Under the pieces are notes generated by a model. That model worked only from the letters and a program-made list of their open reading frames with translations. It searched no databases and was not told the origin of the DNA. From Planctomonas deserti (GTDB taxonomy: Bacteria > Actinomycetota > Actinomycetes > Actinomycetales > Microbacteriaceae): a DNA stretch of 64,000 nt. Positions 35,367 to 43,634 of this stretch are shown here, piece by piece. Position 1 is the stretch's first letter. Each line of letters starts with the position of its first letter. The stretch is taken from contig NZ_QANL01000001.1 in the NCBI RefSeq assembly GCF_003067705.1, positions 992,001 through 1,056,000 on the forward strand, given 5' to 3'. The translations under genes and the position numbers were made by a program.

Positions 35367-37396
35367 CGGAGGAACGCCGCTGCGACGCCCGCGTCGACGG
35401 GGATGTGCAGGCCGGTCGTGTGGGAGAGGTCGGCCGTGCAGAGCACGAACACGGCGTTCGCCACGTTCTCCGGCAGCACCTCGCGCTTCAGCAGCGTGCG
35501 CTGCGCGTAGTACTTGCCGAGCTCCTCCTCGGGCACGCCGTAGACCGCGGCGCGCTTCGCGCCCCAGCCGCCGGCGAAGATGCCGGACCCGCGCACGACT
35601 CCGTCCGGGTTGATGCCGTTGACCTTCACGCCGTGCTCGCCGAGCTCGGCCGCGAGCAGTCGCACCTGGTGCGCCTGATCGGCCTTGGTCGCGGAGTAGG
35701 CGATGTTGTTGGGACCCGCGAAGACGGAGTTCTTCGAGGAGATGTAGACGATGTCGCCCCCGAGGCCCTGGTCGATGAGCACCCGCGCGGCCGCGCGGGA
35801 GACGAGGAACGAGCCCTTGGCCATCACCGCGTGCTGCAGCTCCCAGTCCGCGACCGTCGTCTCGAGCAGCGACTTGGAGAGTGAGAGGCCCGCGTTGTTC
35901 ACCACGAGGTCGAGCCCGCCGAAGGCCAGCACGGTGGCATCCACGGCGGCCTGCACCTGCGCCTCGTCGGTCACGTCTGCACGAAGGCCGATCGCCACGT
36001 CCGTGCCGCCGAGCTCCGCCGCCGCGGCCTGCGCCTTCTCGATGTCGAGGTCGGCGATGGCGACGCACGCGCCCTCGGCGGCCAGCCGGGTGGCGATCGC
36101 CTTGCCGATGCCGGACGCGGCGCCGGTCACCAGGGCGATGCGGGTGGCCAGGGGCTTGGGCCGGGGCATCCGGGCGAGCTTGGCCTCCTCGAGCGCCCAG
36201 TACTCGATGCGAAACTTCTCCTCGTCGGAGATGGGTGCGTACGAGGAGATGGCCTCGGCCCCGCGCATCACGTTGATGGCGTTGACGAAGAACTCGCCCG
36301 CCACGCGGGCAGTCTGCTTGTTCGCGCCGTAGCTGAACATCCCGACGCCGGGCACGAGCACGATCGCCGGGTCCGCGCCCCGCATGGCGGGGGAGTCGGG
36401 CGAGGCGTAGCGGTCGTAGTAGGCCGCGTAGTCCTGCCGGTACTGCTCGTGCAGCTCGGTGAGCCGGGCGACCGCCTCCTCCACGGGGGCGGACGCGGGC
36501 AGGTCGAGCACGAGCGGGCGCACCTTGGTGCGGAGGAAGTGGTCGGGACAGCTCGTTCCGAGGGCGGCCAGCCGCGGGTGCTCCGCGCCCGCCAGGAAGC
36601 CGAGCACGACCGGGTCGTCGGTGAAGTGACCTACCTGGGCGCGGTCCGTCGACACGAGACCGCGGAGCGCGGGGGCGAGCGCCGCGGCGCGTGCGCGCCG
36701 CTCCTCCTCCGGCAGGGCGGCGAATCCGTCGAGCGGCGCGCCGAAGGGGTCCGGAGCACCGTTGTCCTCGATGTAGGCCGCGGCCGTCTGGATGATCCAG
36801 AGGCTGTTGGTCTCGGCTTCCTCGCTGGTGTCTCCCCAGGCCGTGATGCCGTGGCCCCCGAGGATGCAGCCGATGGCGCCGGGGTTCTCGGCCTTGATGC
36901 GGGCGATGTCGAGGCCAAGCTGGAAGCCCGGTCTGCGCCAGGGCACCCAGACGACCCGGCCGGCGAACGCCTCGGCGGTGAGCCGCTCGCCGTCCTTCGC
37001 CGTTGCGAAGGCGATGCCGGAGTCCGGGTGCAGGTGGTCGACGTGCGCCGCGTCGACGAGCCCGTGCATGGCGGTGTCGATGGAGGGGGCCGCGCCACCA
37101 CGGCCGTGCAGGGCGTAGTCGAAGGCCGCGACCATCTCGTCCTCCCGCTCGACGCCGGGGTAGACGTCCTCGAGCGAACGCAGCCGGTCGAGGCGGAGCA
37201 CCGCGAGCCCGGACTCGGTGAGGGTGCCGAGATCGCCGCCGGACCCCTTCACCCACATCAGCTCGACGGGCTGCCCGGTGACCGGGTCGGTGTCCGTGCC
37301 CTTGGCCGAGGTGTTCCCGCCCGCGTAGTTCGTGTTGCGGGGGTCTGCGCCGAGGCGGTTCGAACGGGTGATGAGGTCGGCTGCGGTGGTGCTCAT
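35363..37396 (-). CDS. rhaEW: Bifunctional rhamnulose-1-phosphate aldolase / lactaldehyde dehydrogenase
   Basis: A 677-residue fusion. The N-terminal class II aldolase domain (about 1-400; NTNYAGGNTSAKG, DSGIAFATAKDGERLT, and the metal-ligand His pair in HVDHLHPDSG) splits rhamnulose-1-phosphate into DHAP and lactaldehyde. The C-terminal SDR domain (about 425-677; LVTGAASGIGKAIA, VVNNAGLSLS, YSATKADQAHQ) oxidises lactaldehyde to lactate. This architecture is known as RhaEW in Bacillus and many actinobacteria and Chloroflexi, where it replaces separate RhaD and AldA. ATGA overlaps join it to the esterase upstream and to rhaB downstream. Confidence 0.93.
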   Translation of the reverse strand: MSTTAADLITRSNRLGADPRNTNYAGGNTSAKGTDTDPVTGQPVELMWVKGSGGDLGTLTESGLAVLRLDRLRSLEDVYPGVEREDEMVAAFDYALHGRGGAAPSIDTAMHGLVDAAHVDHLHPDSGIAFATAKDGERLTAEAFAGRVVWVPWRRPGFQLGLDIARIKAENPGAIGCILGGHGITAWGDTSEEAETNSLWIIQTAAAYIEDNGAPDPFGAPLDGFAALPEEERRARAAALAPALRGLVSTDRAQVGHFTDDPVVLGFLAGAEHPRLAALGTSCPDHFLRTKVRPLVLDLPASAPVEEAVARLTELHEQYRQDYAAYYDRYASPDSPAMRGADPAIVLVPGVGMFSYGANKQTARVAGEFFVNAINVMRGAEAISSYAPISDEEKFRIEYWALEEAKLARMPRPKPLATRIALVTGAASGIGKAIATRLAAEGACVAIADLDIEKAQAAAAELGGTDVAIGLRADVTDEAQVQAAVDATVLAFGGLDLVVNNAGLSLSKSLLETTVADWELQHAVMAKGSFLVSRAAARVLIDQGLGGDIVYISSKNSVFAGPNNIAYSATKADQAHQVRLLAAELGEHGVKVNGINPDGVVRGSGIFAGGWGAKRAAVYGVPEEELGKYYAQRTLLKREVLPENVANAVFVLCTADLSHTTGLHIPVDAGVAAAFLR

Positions 37397-38088
37397 GCGG
37401 AGGCTTTCGGTTCGGAGGATCGGTTCTGGGTGGGGGCGGCGAGGGTAGGGGTGGTCGCGTCGAGCCAGTCGGCGCACAGCGCGCTCCAGCCCGCGGCGGC
37501 CCCTTCGCCCGCGGCGAGGCCGAGCCCGTGCCGCCCGTGGGGATAGACGTGCACCTCGTGCGGCACGCCCGCTTCGGCGAGCGCCGTGGCCAGGAGGTAG
37601 CTGTTCTGCGCCGGGACGACCGGGTCGTCCGCCGTGTGCCACAGGAACATCGGCGGCGCCTCGGCGGTCACGAGGTTCTCGAGCGACAGTTCCTCGGCGA
37701 GGTCGAGCCGGTCGCCGAGCAGGTTGTCGCGGGAGCCGAGGTGCGCGCGGGCGTGCACGAACGACACCACGGGATAGCAGAGCACGGCGAAGTCGGGCCG
37801 GGCTCCCGCCCGCGAGGATGTGAGGGCAGCGTGCCCGGCGAGGTGCCCCCCGGCCGAGAAGCCGAGCACCCCGATGGGTCCGTCGAAGTCCGCACGCGCG
37901 GCGAGCACCTCGCGGTGCACGAGGTCGCGGGCCTCGGGGTACCGGGCCGGGGCGACGGGGTAGCGGATCACCCGGGCCCCGTGGCCCAGGCCGACGAGCC
38001 AGTCCGCGATGGGCTCGGCCTCGTGGTCCGCGTGGCCGTGGTAACCGCCGCCGGGCAGGACGAGGACGAGGGAGCGACCCCCGGTCAT
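37393..38088 (-). CDS. Alpha/beta hydrolase (esterase-like) inside the rhamnose operon
   Basis: A 231-residue BD-FAE/acetylxylan-esterase-like hydrolase. The oxyanion motif PGGGYHGHADHE is near residue 12, the nucleophile elbow GFSAGGH near 80, the acid Asp in HTADDPVVPAQN near 170 and the base His in YPHGRHGLGLA near 200. No signal peptide is present, so it acts in the cytoplasm. Its start overlaps the rhaI stop and its stop overlaps the rhaEW start (ATGA both times). It is therefore made in step with the rhamnose enzymes and probably deacetylates acetylated rhamnose or rhamnosides after uptake (inference). Confidence 0.8.
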   Translation of the reverse strand: MTGGRSLVLVLPGGGYHGHADHEAEPIADWLVGLGHGARVIRYPVAPARYPEARDLVHREVLAARADFDGPIGVLGFSAGGHLAGHAALTSSRAGARPDFAVLCYPVVSFVHARAHLGSRDNLLGDRLDLAEELSLENLVTAEAPPMFLWHTADDPVVPAQNSYLLATALAEAGVPHEVHVYPHGRHGLGLAAGEGAAAGWSALCADWLDATTPTLAAPTQNRSSEPKASA

Positions 38089-39248
38089 GCGCCCCAGCCG
38101 GCCTGCTCGCCGCCGACGCGCTCCGCCTCGATGCGCTCCTGGTAGCCGCCCTCGCGGTACGCCTTCAGCGGGTTGCCCGGGAGGCCGCGCGACTCGCGCC
38201 ACTCCGCGAGAGCAGGCCGCACGTCGGTGTAGAACGCGTCCATGAGCACCTCGTTGGCCGCGAGCACGTCGCCGGACTGCTGGGCGGCCGTCAGGGCGTC
38301 GCGGTCCACGAGCAGGGCCCGAGCGGTCATCTCCTGCACGTTCAACACGGAGCGGATCTGCCCCGGGATCTTCTTCTCGATGTTGTGGCACTGGTCGAGC
38401 ATGAACGCGACGCCGCTCGAGGCTCCGTAGCCGCCGCCCCGGATGACCTCGTAGAGGATGCGGAACAGCTGGAACGGGTCCGCGGCGCCCACGATGAGGT
38501 CGTCGTCCGCGTAGAAGCGGGAGTTGAAGTCGAATGACCCGAGCCGGCCGAGCCGCAGCAGCTGGGCGACGATGAACTCGATGTTGGTGCCCGGCGCGTG
38601 GTGTCCGGTGTCGAGGCACACCATGGCGCGCTCGCCGAGCTCGAGGCAGTGCACGAGCGACGTGCCCCAGTCCGGAACGTCGGTGTGATAGAACGCCGGC
38701 TCGAAGAACTTGTACTCGAGTACGAGGCGCTGGTTCTCGCCGATGCGCTCGTAGATGGCGGCGAGGGACTCCGCGAGGCGCTCCTGGCGGCCGCGGATGT
38801 CGTCCTGGCCCGGGTAGTTCGTGCCGTCCGCGAGCCAGATCTTGAGGTCGCGCGACCCGGTCTGGTCCATAATGTCGATGCACTCGAGGTGGTGGTCGAT
38901 GGCCTTGCGGCGCACCTTCGGGTCGGCGTGCGTGACGCTGCCCAGCATGTACTCGTCGTCCTGGAACGTGTTCGAGTTGACGGTGCCGAGGCTCACGCCG
39001 AGCTCCTCCGCGTGCGTCCGCAGGACGCCGTAGTCGTCCACCCGGTCCCAGGGGATATGCAGGGCGACCGACGGGGCGAGGCCGGTGACCTTGTGCACCT
39101 GGGCGGCGTCCGCGATCTTTTCGAACGGGTCCCGCGGTACCCCGGCCTGGCCGAAGACCTTGAAGCGGGTGCCGGAGTTCCCGAACGCCCAGGAGGGCAG
39201 TTCGATGGCCTGGTCGGTGAGGAGGTCAGCAACGTCGCTGAGGAGCAT
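38085..39248 (-). CDS. rhaI: L-rhamnose isomerase (RhaI type)
   Basis: A 387-residue TIM-barrel isomerase that converts L-rhamnose to L-rhamnulose. It resembles the Pseudomonas stutzeri RhaI group rather than E. coli RhaA: SWAFGNSGTRFKVF near the start, KIWLADGTNYPGQDD, VLEYKFFEPAFYHTD, CLDTGHHAPGTNIE and DFNSRFYADDDLIVG carry the metal-binding Glu/Asp/His set. It is the first gene of the four-gene operon. A GTGAATCGTTTCAC palindrome lies 33 bases upstream of the ATG, consistent with LacI-type repression relieved by rhamnose. Confidence 0.95.
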   Translation of the reverse strand: MLLSDVADLLTDQAIELPSWAFGNSGTRFKVFGQAGVPRDPFEKIADAAQVHKVTGLAPSVALHIPWDRVDDYGVLRTHAEELGVSLGTVNSNTFQDDEYMLGSVTHADPKVRRKAIDHHLECIDIMDQTGSRDLKIWLADGTNYPGQDDIRGRQERLAESLAAIYERIGENQRLVLEYKFFEPAFYHTDVPDWGTSLVHCLELGERAMVCLDTGHHAPGTNIEFIVAQLLRLGRLGSFDFNSRFYADDDLIVGAADPFQLFRILYEVIRGGGYGASSGVAFMLDQCHNIEKKIPGQIRSVLNVQEMTARALLVDRDALTAAQQSGDVLAANEVLMDAFYTDVRPALAEWRESRGLPGNPLKAYREGGYQERIEAERVGGEQAGWGA

Positions 39249-39280
39249 CAGGATCCCTGTTCTGTCGATCGGAGGAGTGA

Positions 39281-39294
39281 GTGAATCGTTTCAC
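39281..39294 (-). promoter_or_regulatory. LacI-type operator of the rhaI operon
   Basis: GTGAATCGTTTCAC is a near-perfect palindrome around a central CG, as in LacI-family operators. It lies 33 bases upstream of the rhaI start. Related sites are at 61070-61079 and 61112-61125. Confidence 0.7.
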
Positions 39295-39400
39295 AAGCGG
39301 GGGAGCGGCGCAAGCGTTACGACGTGCAGGGGTGTCGGCACCCCTCGGGGCTTCGGCGGCCATTCTGGGCTGGCGGTGACCGTCCTGAGTGACCGAGGGA

Positions 39401-39420
39401 AGGTGAGGCTATGCTTACTT
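39401..39420 (+). promoter_or_regulatory. DtxR/IdeR-type iron box
   Basis: AGGTGAGGCTATGCTTACTT matches the actinobacterial iron box (consensus TTAGGTTAGGCTAACCTAA) at most conserved positions of both half-sites and overlaps a TATGCT -10. It lies 50 bases before the substrate-binding lipoprotein gene and would repress the ABC operon when iron is sufficient. Confidence 0.75.
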
Positions 39421-39469
39421 GGCCCTGACCGCCGGATCGCGTGTCCGACATCGAGCACCGTGGAGATTT

Positions 39470-40519
39470 ATGGACCTGCAGCGACGACGTACTCGTGGTG
39501 GCGCCCTCGCGGCGCTCGCCATCCTCGCCCTGACGGGATGCGGCGCCTCGGAACCACTCGGCGATCAGGCCCGCGCCATCGCCGGCGACGGAGGCACGAG
39601 CTACCCGCTGGTCCTCGACAACTGCGGGCACGAGACGACGATCGCGGCACCCCCGCAGCGGATCGTGTCGCTCGACCAGAGCTCGACCGAGATCCTGCTC
39701 TCGCTGGGCCTCGAGGAGCGGATGGTCGGCACCGCCTCGTGGACCGACCCCGTGCTCGACTCTCTCGCTGCCGCGAACGAGTCGGTGCCGCGCCTGGCCG
39801 ACAACGCGCCCACGTACGAGGTGCTGCTCGGTGCCGACCCCGACTTCGTCACAGCGTCATTCGGCCGCCATTACAACGACGGCGGCGTCGTGACCCGAGA
39901 CCGTCTCGACGAAACCGGAGTCGCCTCCTACCTGTCGCCGACCGACTGCGACAACGGGGTGAGCATCAACGGCGGGGGTACCCGCACCACCGCGCTAACC
40001 GTCGACGCGCTCTACCAGGAGATCCACGAGCTCGCCGAGATCTTCGACGTGACCGACCGCGGCGACGCACTCGTCGCCGAGCTGCAGGCGCGGGCCGCCG
40101 CGGCGACGGAGGGCCTCGATTTCGGTGGACGGTCGGTGATGTTCTGGTTCGCCGACACCAAGACCCCCTACGTCGCGGGAGGTCTGGGGTCCGCCGCCTT
40201 CCTCGCCTCGGCTGCCGGGATGGAGAACGTCTTCGCCGACGAGACCGATGACTGGCCGGCCGTCGGCTGGGAGAGTGTCGTCGAGGCCGACCCGGACATC
40301 CTGGTGCTGGGCGACCTGCTCCGGGCACGGTTCCCGGGCGACCGGCTCGACGAGAAGATCGAGTTCCTGCAGAACGATCCGCTGACCCGCGACCTACCCG
40401 TGGTGCGCGAGGGCCGTCTGCTCTCGCTGCACGGCGCCGAGATGAACCCGTCGATCCGCTTCGTCGACGGGCTCGAGAAGATCCGCGCCTGGTGGGACGA
40501 GAACGAGGACGACCTCTGA
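39470..40519 (+). CDS. Iron-siderophore-type ABC substrate-binding lipoprotein (FepB-like)
   Basis: A 349-residue lipoprotein: signal peptide with lipobox LALTGC (Cys24) and a Ser/Gly spacer. Then comes the TroA/FepB-type two-lobe fold joined by a long helix (PPQRIVSLDQSSTEILLSLGLEERMVG; VEADPDILVLGDL; GAEMNPSIRFVDGLEKI). It delivers a ferric-siderophore or heme-like complex to the permease encoded next. GGAG 4 bases before ATG 39470 sets the start. The iron box upstream supports an iron role. The gene end overlaps the permease start by 28 bases. Confidence 0.87.
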   Translation: MDLQRRRTRGGALAALAILALTGCGASEPLGDQARAIAGDGGTSYPLVLDNCGHETTIAAPPQRIVSLDQSSTEILLSLGLEERMVGTASWTDPVLDSLAAANESVPRLADNAPTYEVLLGADPDFVTASFGRHYNDGGVVTRDRLDETGVASYLSPTDCDNGVSINGGGTRTTALTVDALYQEIHELAEIFDVTDRGDALVAELQARAAAATEGLDFGGRSVMFWFADTKTPYVAGGLGSAAFLASAAGMENVFADETDDWPAVGWESVVEADPDILVLGDLLRARFPGDRLDEKIEFLQNDPLTRDLPVVREGRLLSLHGAEMNPSIRFVDGLEKIRAWWDENEDDL

Positions 40520-41559
40520 CCTCGAGCACCGTACTCGGCGTGATCCGCCGAGCTAAAGGCACCCTCCTCGCGGTCGCGGGACTCGTCGTGCTCGCGCTCT
40601 CGGTCGGAGTGGCAGTCACGCTCGGACCGGCCGACGTCTCACTCGTCAATGTGCGCGACATCCTGCTCAATCACCTCGGACTCGCCCAGATCCCGGTGCG
40701 CGCCGCCGAGGACGCGATCGTGTGGCAGGAGCGCCTCCCGCGCGCCCTCGTCGCCGCGGCCTGCGGGACGGGGCTGGGGCTCTGCGGCGTCATCCTGCAG
40801 TCGCTGCTGCGCAACCCGCTCGCCGATCCGTTCGTGCTCGGCGTCTCCTCCGGCGCCTCGACCGGGGCGGTGCTGGTCGGCGTCCTCGGTGTCGGAGGCG
40901 GCGCCATCGGCCTCTCGGGCGGAGCCTTCGTCGGCGCGCTCCTGGCGTTCGGTTTCGTGCTGCTGCTCACTCGTTACTCGGCGAGCGGAACGGCCGGCGT
41001 CATCCTCGCGGGAGTTGCCTCCACCCAGCTCTTCTCGGCCCTGACCTCGCTCGTGGTGTTCGCCTTCGCCGACTCCGACGAGACCCGCGGCGTCATGTTC
41101 TGGCTTCTCGGCTCGCTCGAGGGGATGCGCTGGGATGACGTGGGGCTCAGTGTCAGCGTCGTCGCGGTCGGTGTGCTGGTGTGCCTGACCGCTGCCCGGT
41201 CGCTCGACGCCTTCGCGTTCGGCGAGGACGTCGCCGCCTCGCTCGGCGTGAACGTCGCGCGCATCCGGCTCTTCCTGCTTGTCGTCACCGCGCTGCTGAC
41301 CGCGACCCTGGTGAGCATCGCCGGCGCGATCGGCTTCGTCGGCCTGGTGCTGCCGCACGCCGCGCGGCTGCTCCTCGGGCAGCGCCACTCAAGGGTGATC
41401 CCGGCGACGGTCGTGCTCGGCGCGGTCTTCATGGTCTGGGTCGACGCGGGCTCGCGCGTCGTCTTCGCGCCGACCCCGCTGCCGGTCGGTGTGGGAACGG
41501 CGTTGGTCGGCGTGCCGGTCTTCATGCTGCTGCTCCTGCGCAGGCGGGCGCGCGCGTGA
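40492..41559 (+). CDS. FecCD-type ABC permease
   Basis: A 355-residue permease with about 9-10 membrane helices and the standard FecCD motifs: RLPRALVAAACGTGLGLCGVILQSLLRNPLADPFVLGVSSGAS near residue 80 (shown in part), FVGLVLPHAARLLLGQRH near 285 (coupling-helix region) and the closing PTPLPVGVGTALVGVPVF. It forms the channel of the iron importer, probably as a homodimer because only one permease gene is present. The GTG at 40492 overlaps the preceding gene. An internal GTG at 40540 is an alternative start. The stop overlaps the ATPase start as GTGA. Confidence 0.9.
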   Translation: MGRERGRPLTSSTVLGVIRRAKGTLLAVAGLVVLALSVGVAVTLGPADVSLVNVRDILLNHLGLAQIPVRAAEDAIVWQERLPRALVAAACGTGLGLCGVILQSLLRNPLADPFVLGVSSGASTGAVLVGVLGVGGGAIGLSGGAFVGALLAFGFVLLLTRYSASGTAGVILAGVASTQLFSALTSLVVFAFADSDETRGVMFWLLGSLEGMRWDDVGLSVSVVAVGVLVCLTAARSLDAFAFGEDVAASLGVNVARIRLFLLVVTALLTATLVSIAGAIGFVGLVLPHAARLLLGQRHSRVIPATVVLGAVFMVWVDAGSRVVFAPTPLPVGVGTALVGVPVFMLLLLRRRARA

Positions 41560-42326
41560 CCCTCAACGCAGATCGCGTCTCCTGGCGGCGGGGCGGCCGT
41601 CTCGTGGTGGACGGAGTCAGCCTGCACCCTCGACCCGGGTCCACCGTCGGGCTGCTCGGGCCGAACGGGTCGGGCAAGTCGTCGCTGCTGCGCCTCCTGC
41701 AGGGGGTCGCCAGCCCCGACTCCGGTGCCGTCACCCTCGACGGCGCCGACCTCGCGGGGCTCCGGCGCCGGGAGGTGGCGCGCGCCGTGGCGACCGTCAC
41801 GCAGCAGGCCGAGACGGAGGCGGACATGCTCGTCGCCGACGTCGTCCGACTGGGCCGCACCCCGCACCGCTCCATTTTCGGAGGAGACTCCGCGGAGGAT
41901 GCGCGCGCTATCGCGGGAGCCCTCGAGCACGTCGGCCTCACCGCCAAAGCCGATCACCTCTGGCACACGCTCTCGGGCGGTGAACGGCAGCGCGCTCATA
42001 TCGCCCGTGCCCTCGCACAGGAGCCGCGCGAGCTCCTCCTCGACGAGCCGACGAACCACCTCGACATCCGCCACCAGATCGAGCTGCTGACGCTGGTGCA
42101 CGAACTTCCCGTGACCACGATCGTCGCGTTGCACGACCTCAACCTCGCCGTGACGTTCTGCGACGACGTCCTCGTGCTGCGCGAGGGGCGCGCGGTCGCG
42201 GCAGGTTCACCGCACGAGGTGCTCACGGCCGAACTCATCGCCGACGTCTACGGCGTGCGGGCCCGCCTTATCCGCGACCCGGTGACGGATCGTTCCCACG
42301 TGCTGTTCGAACCCAGTTTTCGCTAG
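41556..42326 (+). CDS. ABC transporter ATP-binding protein (FecE-like)
   Basis: A 256-residue ATPase: Walker A GPNGSGKSS (residues about 35-43), Q-loop region TVTQQAETEADM, signature LSGGERQRAHIARAL, Walker B ELLLDEPTNHLD and switch His in VALHDLN. The profile is that of FecE/BtuD-type importers. It completes a three-gene iron uptake operon, starting at GTG 41556 inside the permease stop codon. It converges on the glycosyltransferase gene 47 bases away without a large hairpin. Confidence 0.92.
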   Translation: MTLNADRVSWRRGGRLVVDGVSLHPRPGSTVGLLGPNGSGKSSLLRLLQGVASPDSGAVTLDGADLAGLRRREVARAVATVTQQAETEADMLVADVVRLGRTPHRSIFGGDSAEDARAIAGALEHVGLTAKADHLWHTLSGGERQRAHIARALAQEPRELLLDEPTNHLDIRHQIELLTLVHELPVTTIVALHDLNLAVTFCDDVLVLREGRAVAAGSPHEVLTAELIADVYGVRARLIRDPVTDRSHVLFEPSFR

Positions 42327-42373
42327 GGACCCGCGGCGGGAGCCCGGACGACGCGACACGCAGGACACACGGC

Positions 42374-43564
42374 TCAGAGGGACTTGAGCACGTCGAGCGC
42401 CCGCTGCACCCCGTGCTCCCGCCGCATGAGCCCGCCCACCTCGACCGCCCGCTCGCGACGGGACAGGGCGTCGCCCATCGCGGGCACGAGGGCGTCGACC
42501 GACAGGCCGCGTAGCCGGATCGGAGCGGCGGCCAGCCCCTGCCGGTACAGCCGGGCGGCCCAGAACGGCTGGTCGGCGGTGACGGGCACGACGACGGCGG
42601 GCACGCCGGCCCGGGCGACGGCGTGAGAGGTGCCGGCCCCGCCGTGGTGCACGGCGAGCGCCGCGCCCGGCAGCACCGCGTCGAACGGCGCCGATCGCAC
42701 CGCCAGCACGTCGGGGCCGCGGCACTCCGCCGGCAGCGCGAGGCCACCCCACCCGGTCACGAGCAGCACCCGCAGGCCGTGGGAGCGCGCGGCCGTGACG
42801 ATCGCGCGCCCCCGGGCCGAGGCATCCCCCGTCGCCATGGAGCCGAACGAGGCGACGAGGAAGGGTCCGGCGTCGAGGAAGTCGCGGACGACCGGGTCGG
42901 GGGACGCCGCCGGGGCTTCCTCGTACCAGGGCCCCGTCTGGTGCACCCGCTCGGGCCAGTCGTGGGGCCGCGGCAGCAGCGCGGGGCTCACGGCCATGAG
43001 CGTCGCGCGCGACGGCGAGCGCCGGGCGGGACGACGTCCGCTCGGCAACTCGGCCACGGCGCGCGCCACGTCGGCGTCGAAGAGCCGCGCGGCGGTGCGC
43101 GGTACGGCGTAGGTGGCGCGGTTGTACGCGCCGAGGTCGCGGGTGGCCGTGGGACCGCCGGCGGCGGGGAAGCGCGTGCTGGGAGTGGCCACCGGCGCGA
43201 ACTCCACAAGCACGCGGGGCACACCGAGCGAGTCCGCCACCATCGGCGCGCTGAGGATCAGGGAGTGGTGCACCACGACGTCGGGATCGAAGGCGACCGT
43301 CTCCCGCACGGCGGCGGCGAGCATCCGCCGCATCGCGGGCCGCACCTCCGCCCGCACGTGGCGCGCGAGAGCCCAGGGGGTGCGTCCGGCGGGGGAGAGC
43401 AGCCGCTGCGCGTCCAGACCGAGACGCACGGTGTCCACCCCGTCGGGCGCGACCGCGTCGTCGGGCAGAGCCAGCCGCACCTCGTGACCGCGGGATGCGG
43501 CATGTCGCGCCAGGGCCACGAAGGGGTCGACGTCACCCCGGGTGCCGGCGGTGAGCAGCATCAT
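42374..43564 (-). CDS. GT1-family glycosyltransferase (MGT/CrtX-like)
   Basis: A 396-residue GT-B enzyme. The N-terminal acceptor lobe starts LLTAGTRGDVDPFVALARHAA. The C-terminal donor lobe contains the GT1 signature-like block VHHGGAGTSHAVARAGVPAVVVPVTADQPFWAARL (about residues 305-340, in part). Such enzymes glycosylate lipids, carotenoids or natural products. Divergence from the prenyltransferase and desaturase genes makes carotenoid glycosylation likely (inference). Two in-frame ATGs exist. GGAGG is six bases before 43564 but directly abuts 43570, so the former is chosen. Confidence 0.8.
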   Translation of the reverse strand: MMLLTAGTRGDVDPFVALARHAASRGHEVRLALPDDAVAPDGVDTVRLGLDAQRLLSPAGRTPWALARHVRAEVRPAMRRMLAAAVRETVAFDPDVVVHHSLILSAPMVADSLGVPRVLVEFAPVATPSTRFPAAGGPTATRDLGAYNRATYAVPRTAARLFDADVARAVAELPSGRRPARRSPSRATLMAVSPALLPRPHDWPERVHQTGPWYEEAPAASPDPVVRDFLDAGPFLVASFGSMATGDASARGRAIVTAARSHGLRVLLVTGWGGLALPAECRGPDVLAVRSAPFDAVLPGAALAVHHGGAGTSHAVARAGVPAVVVPVTADQPFWAARLYRQGLAAAPIRLRGLSVDALVPAMGDALSRRERAVEVGGLMRREHGVQRALDVLKSL

Positions 43565-43634
43565 GCGCATCCTCCCAGTCTGGGCCCGGAAGCCGTGCGG
43601 CAGGCGTCCACGTGAGCCGGGTACGCTCGTGCCC

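Noticed and set aside
35367-37256. Upstream extension of the rhamnulokinase frame to over 1100 codons
   Set aside because: It only reads through rhaEW in another frame. The kinase motif starts right after ATG 35366.
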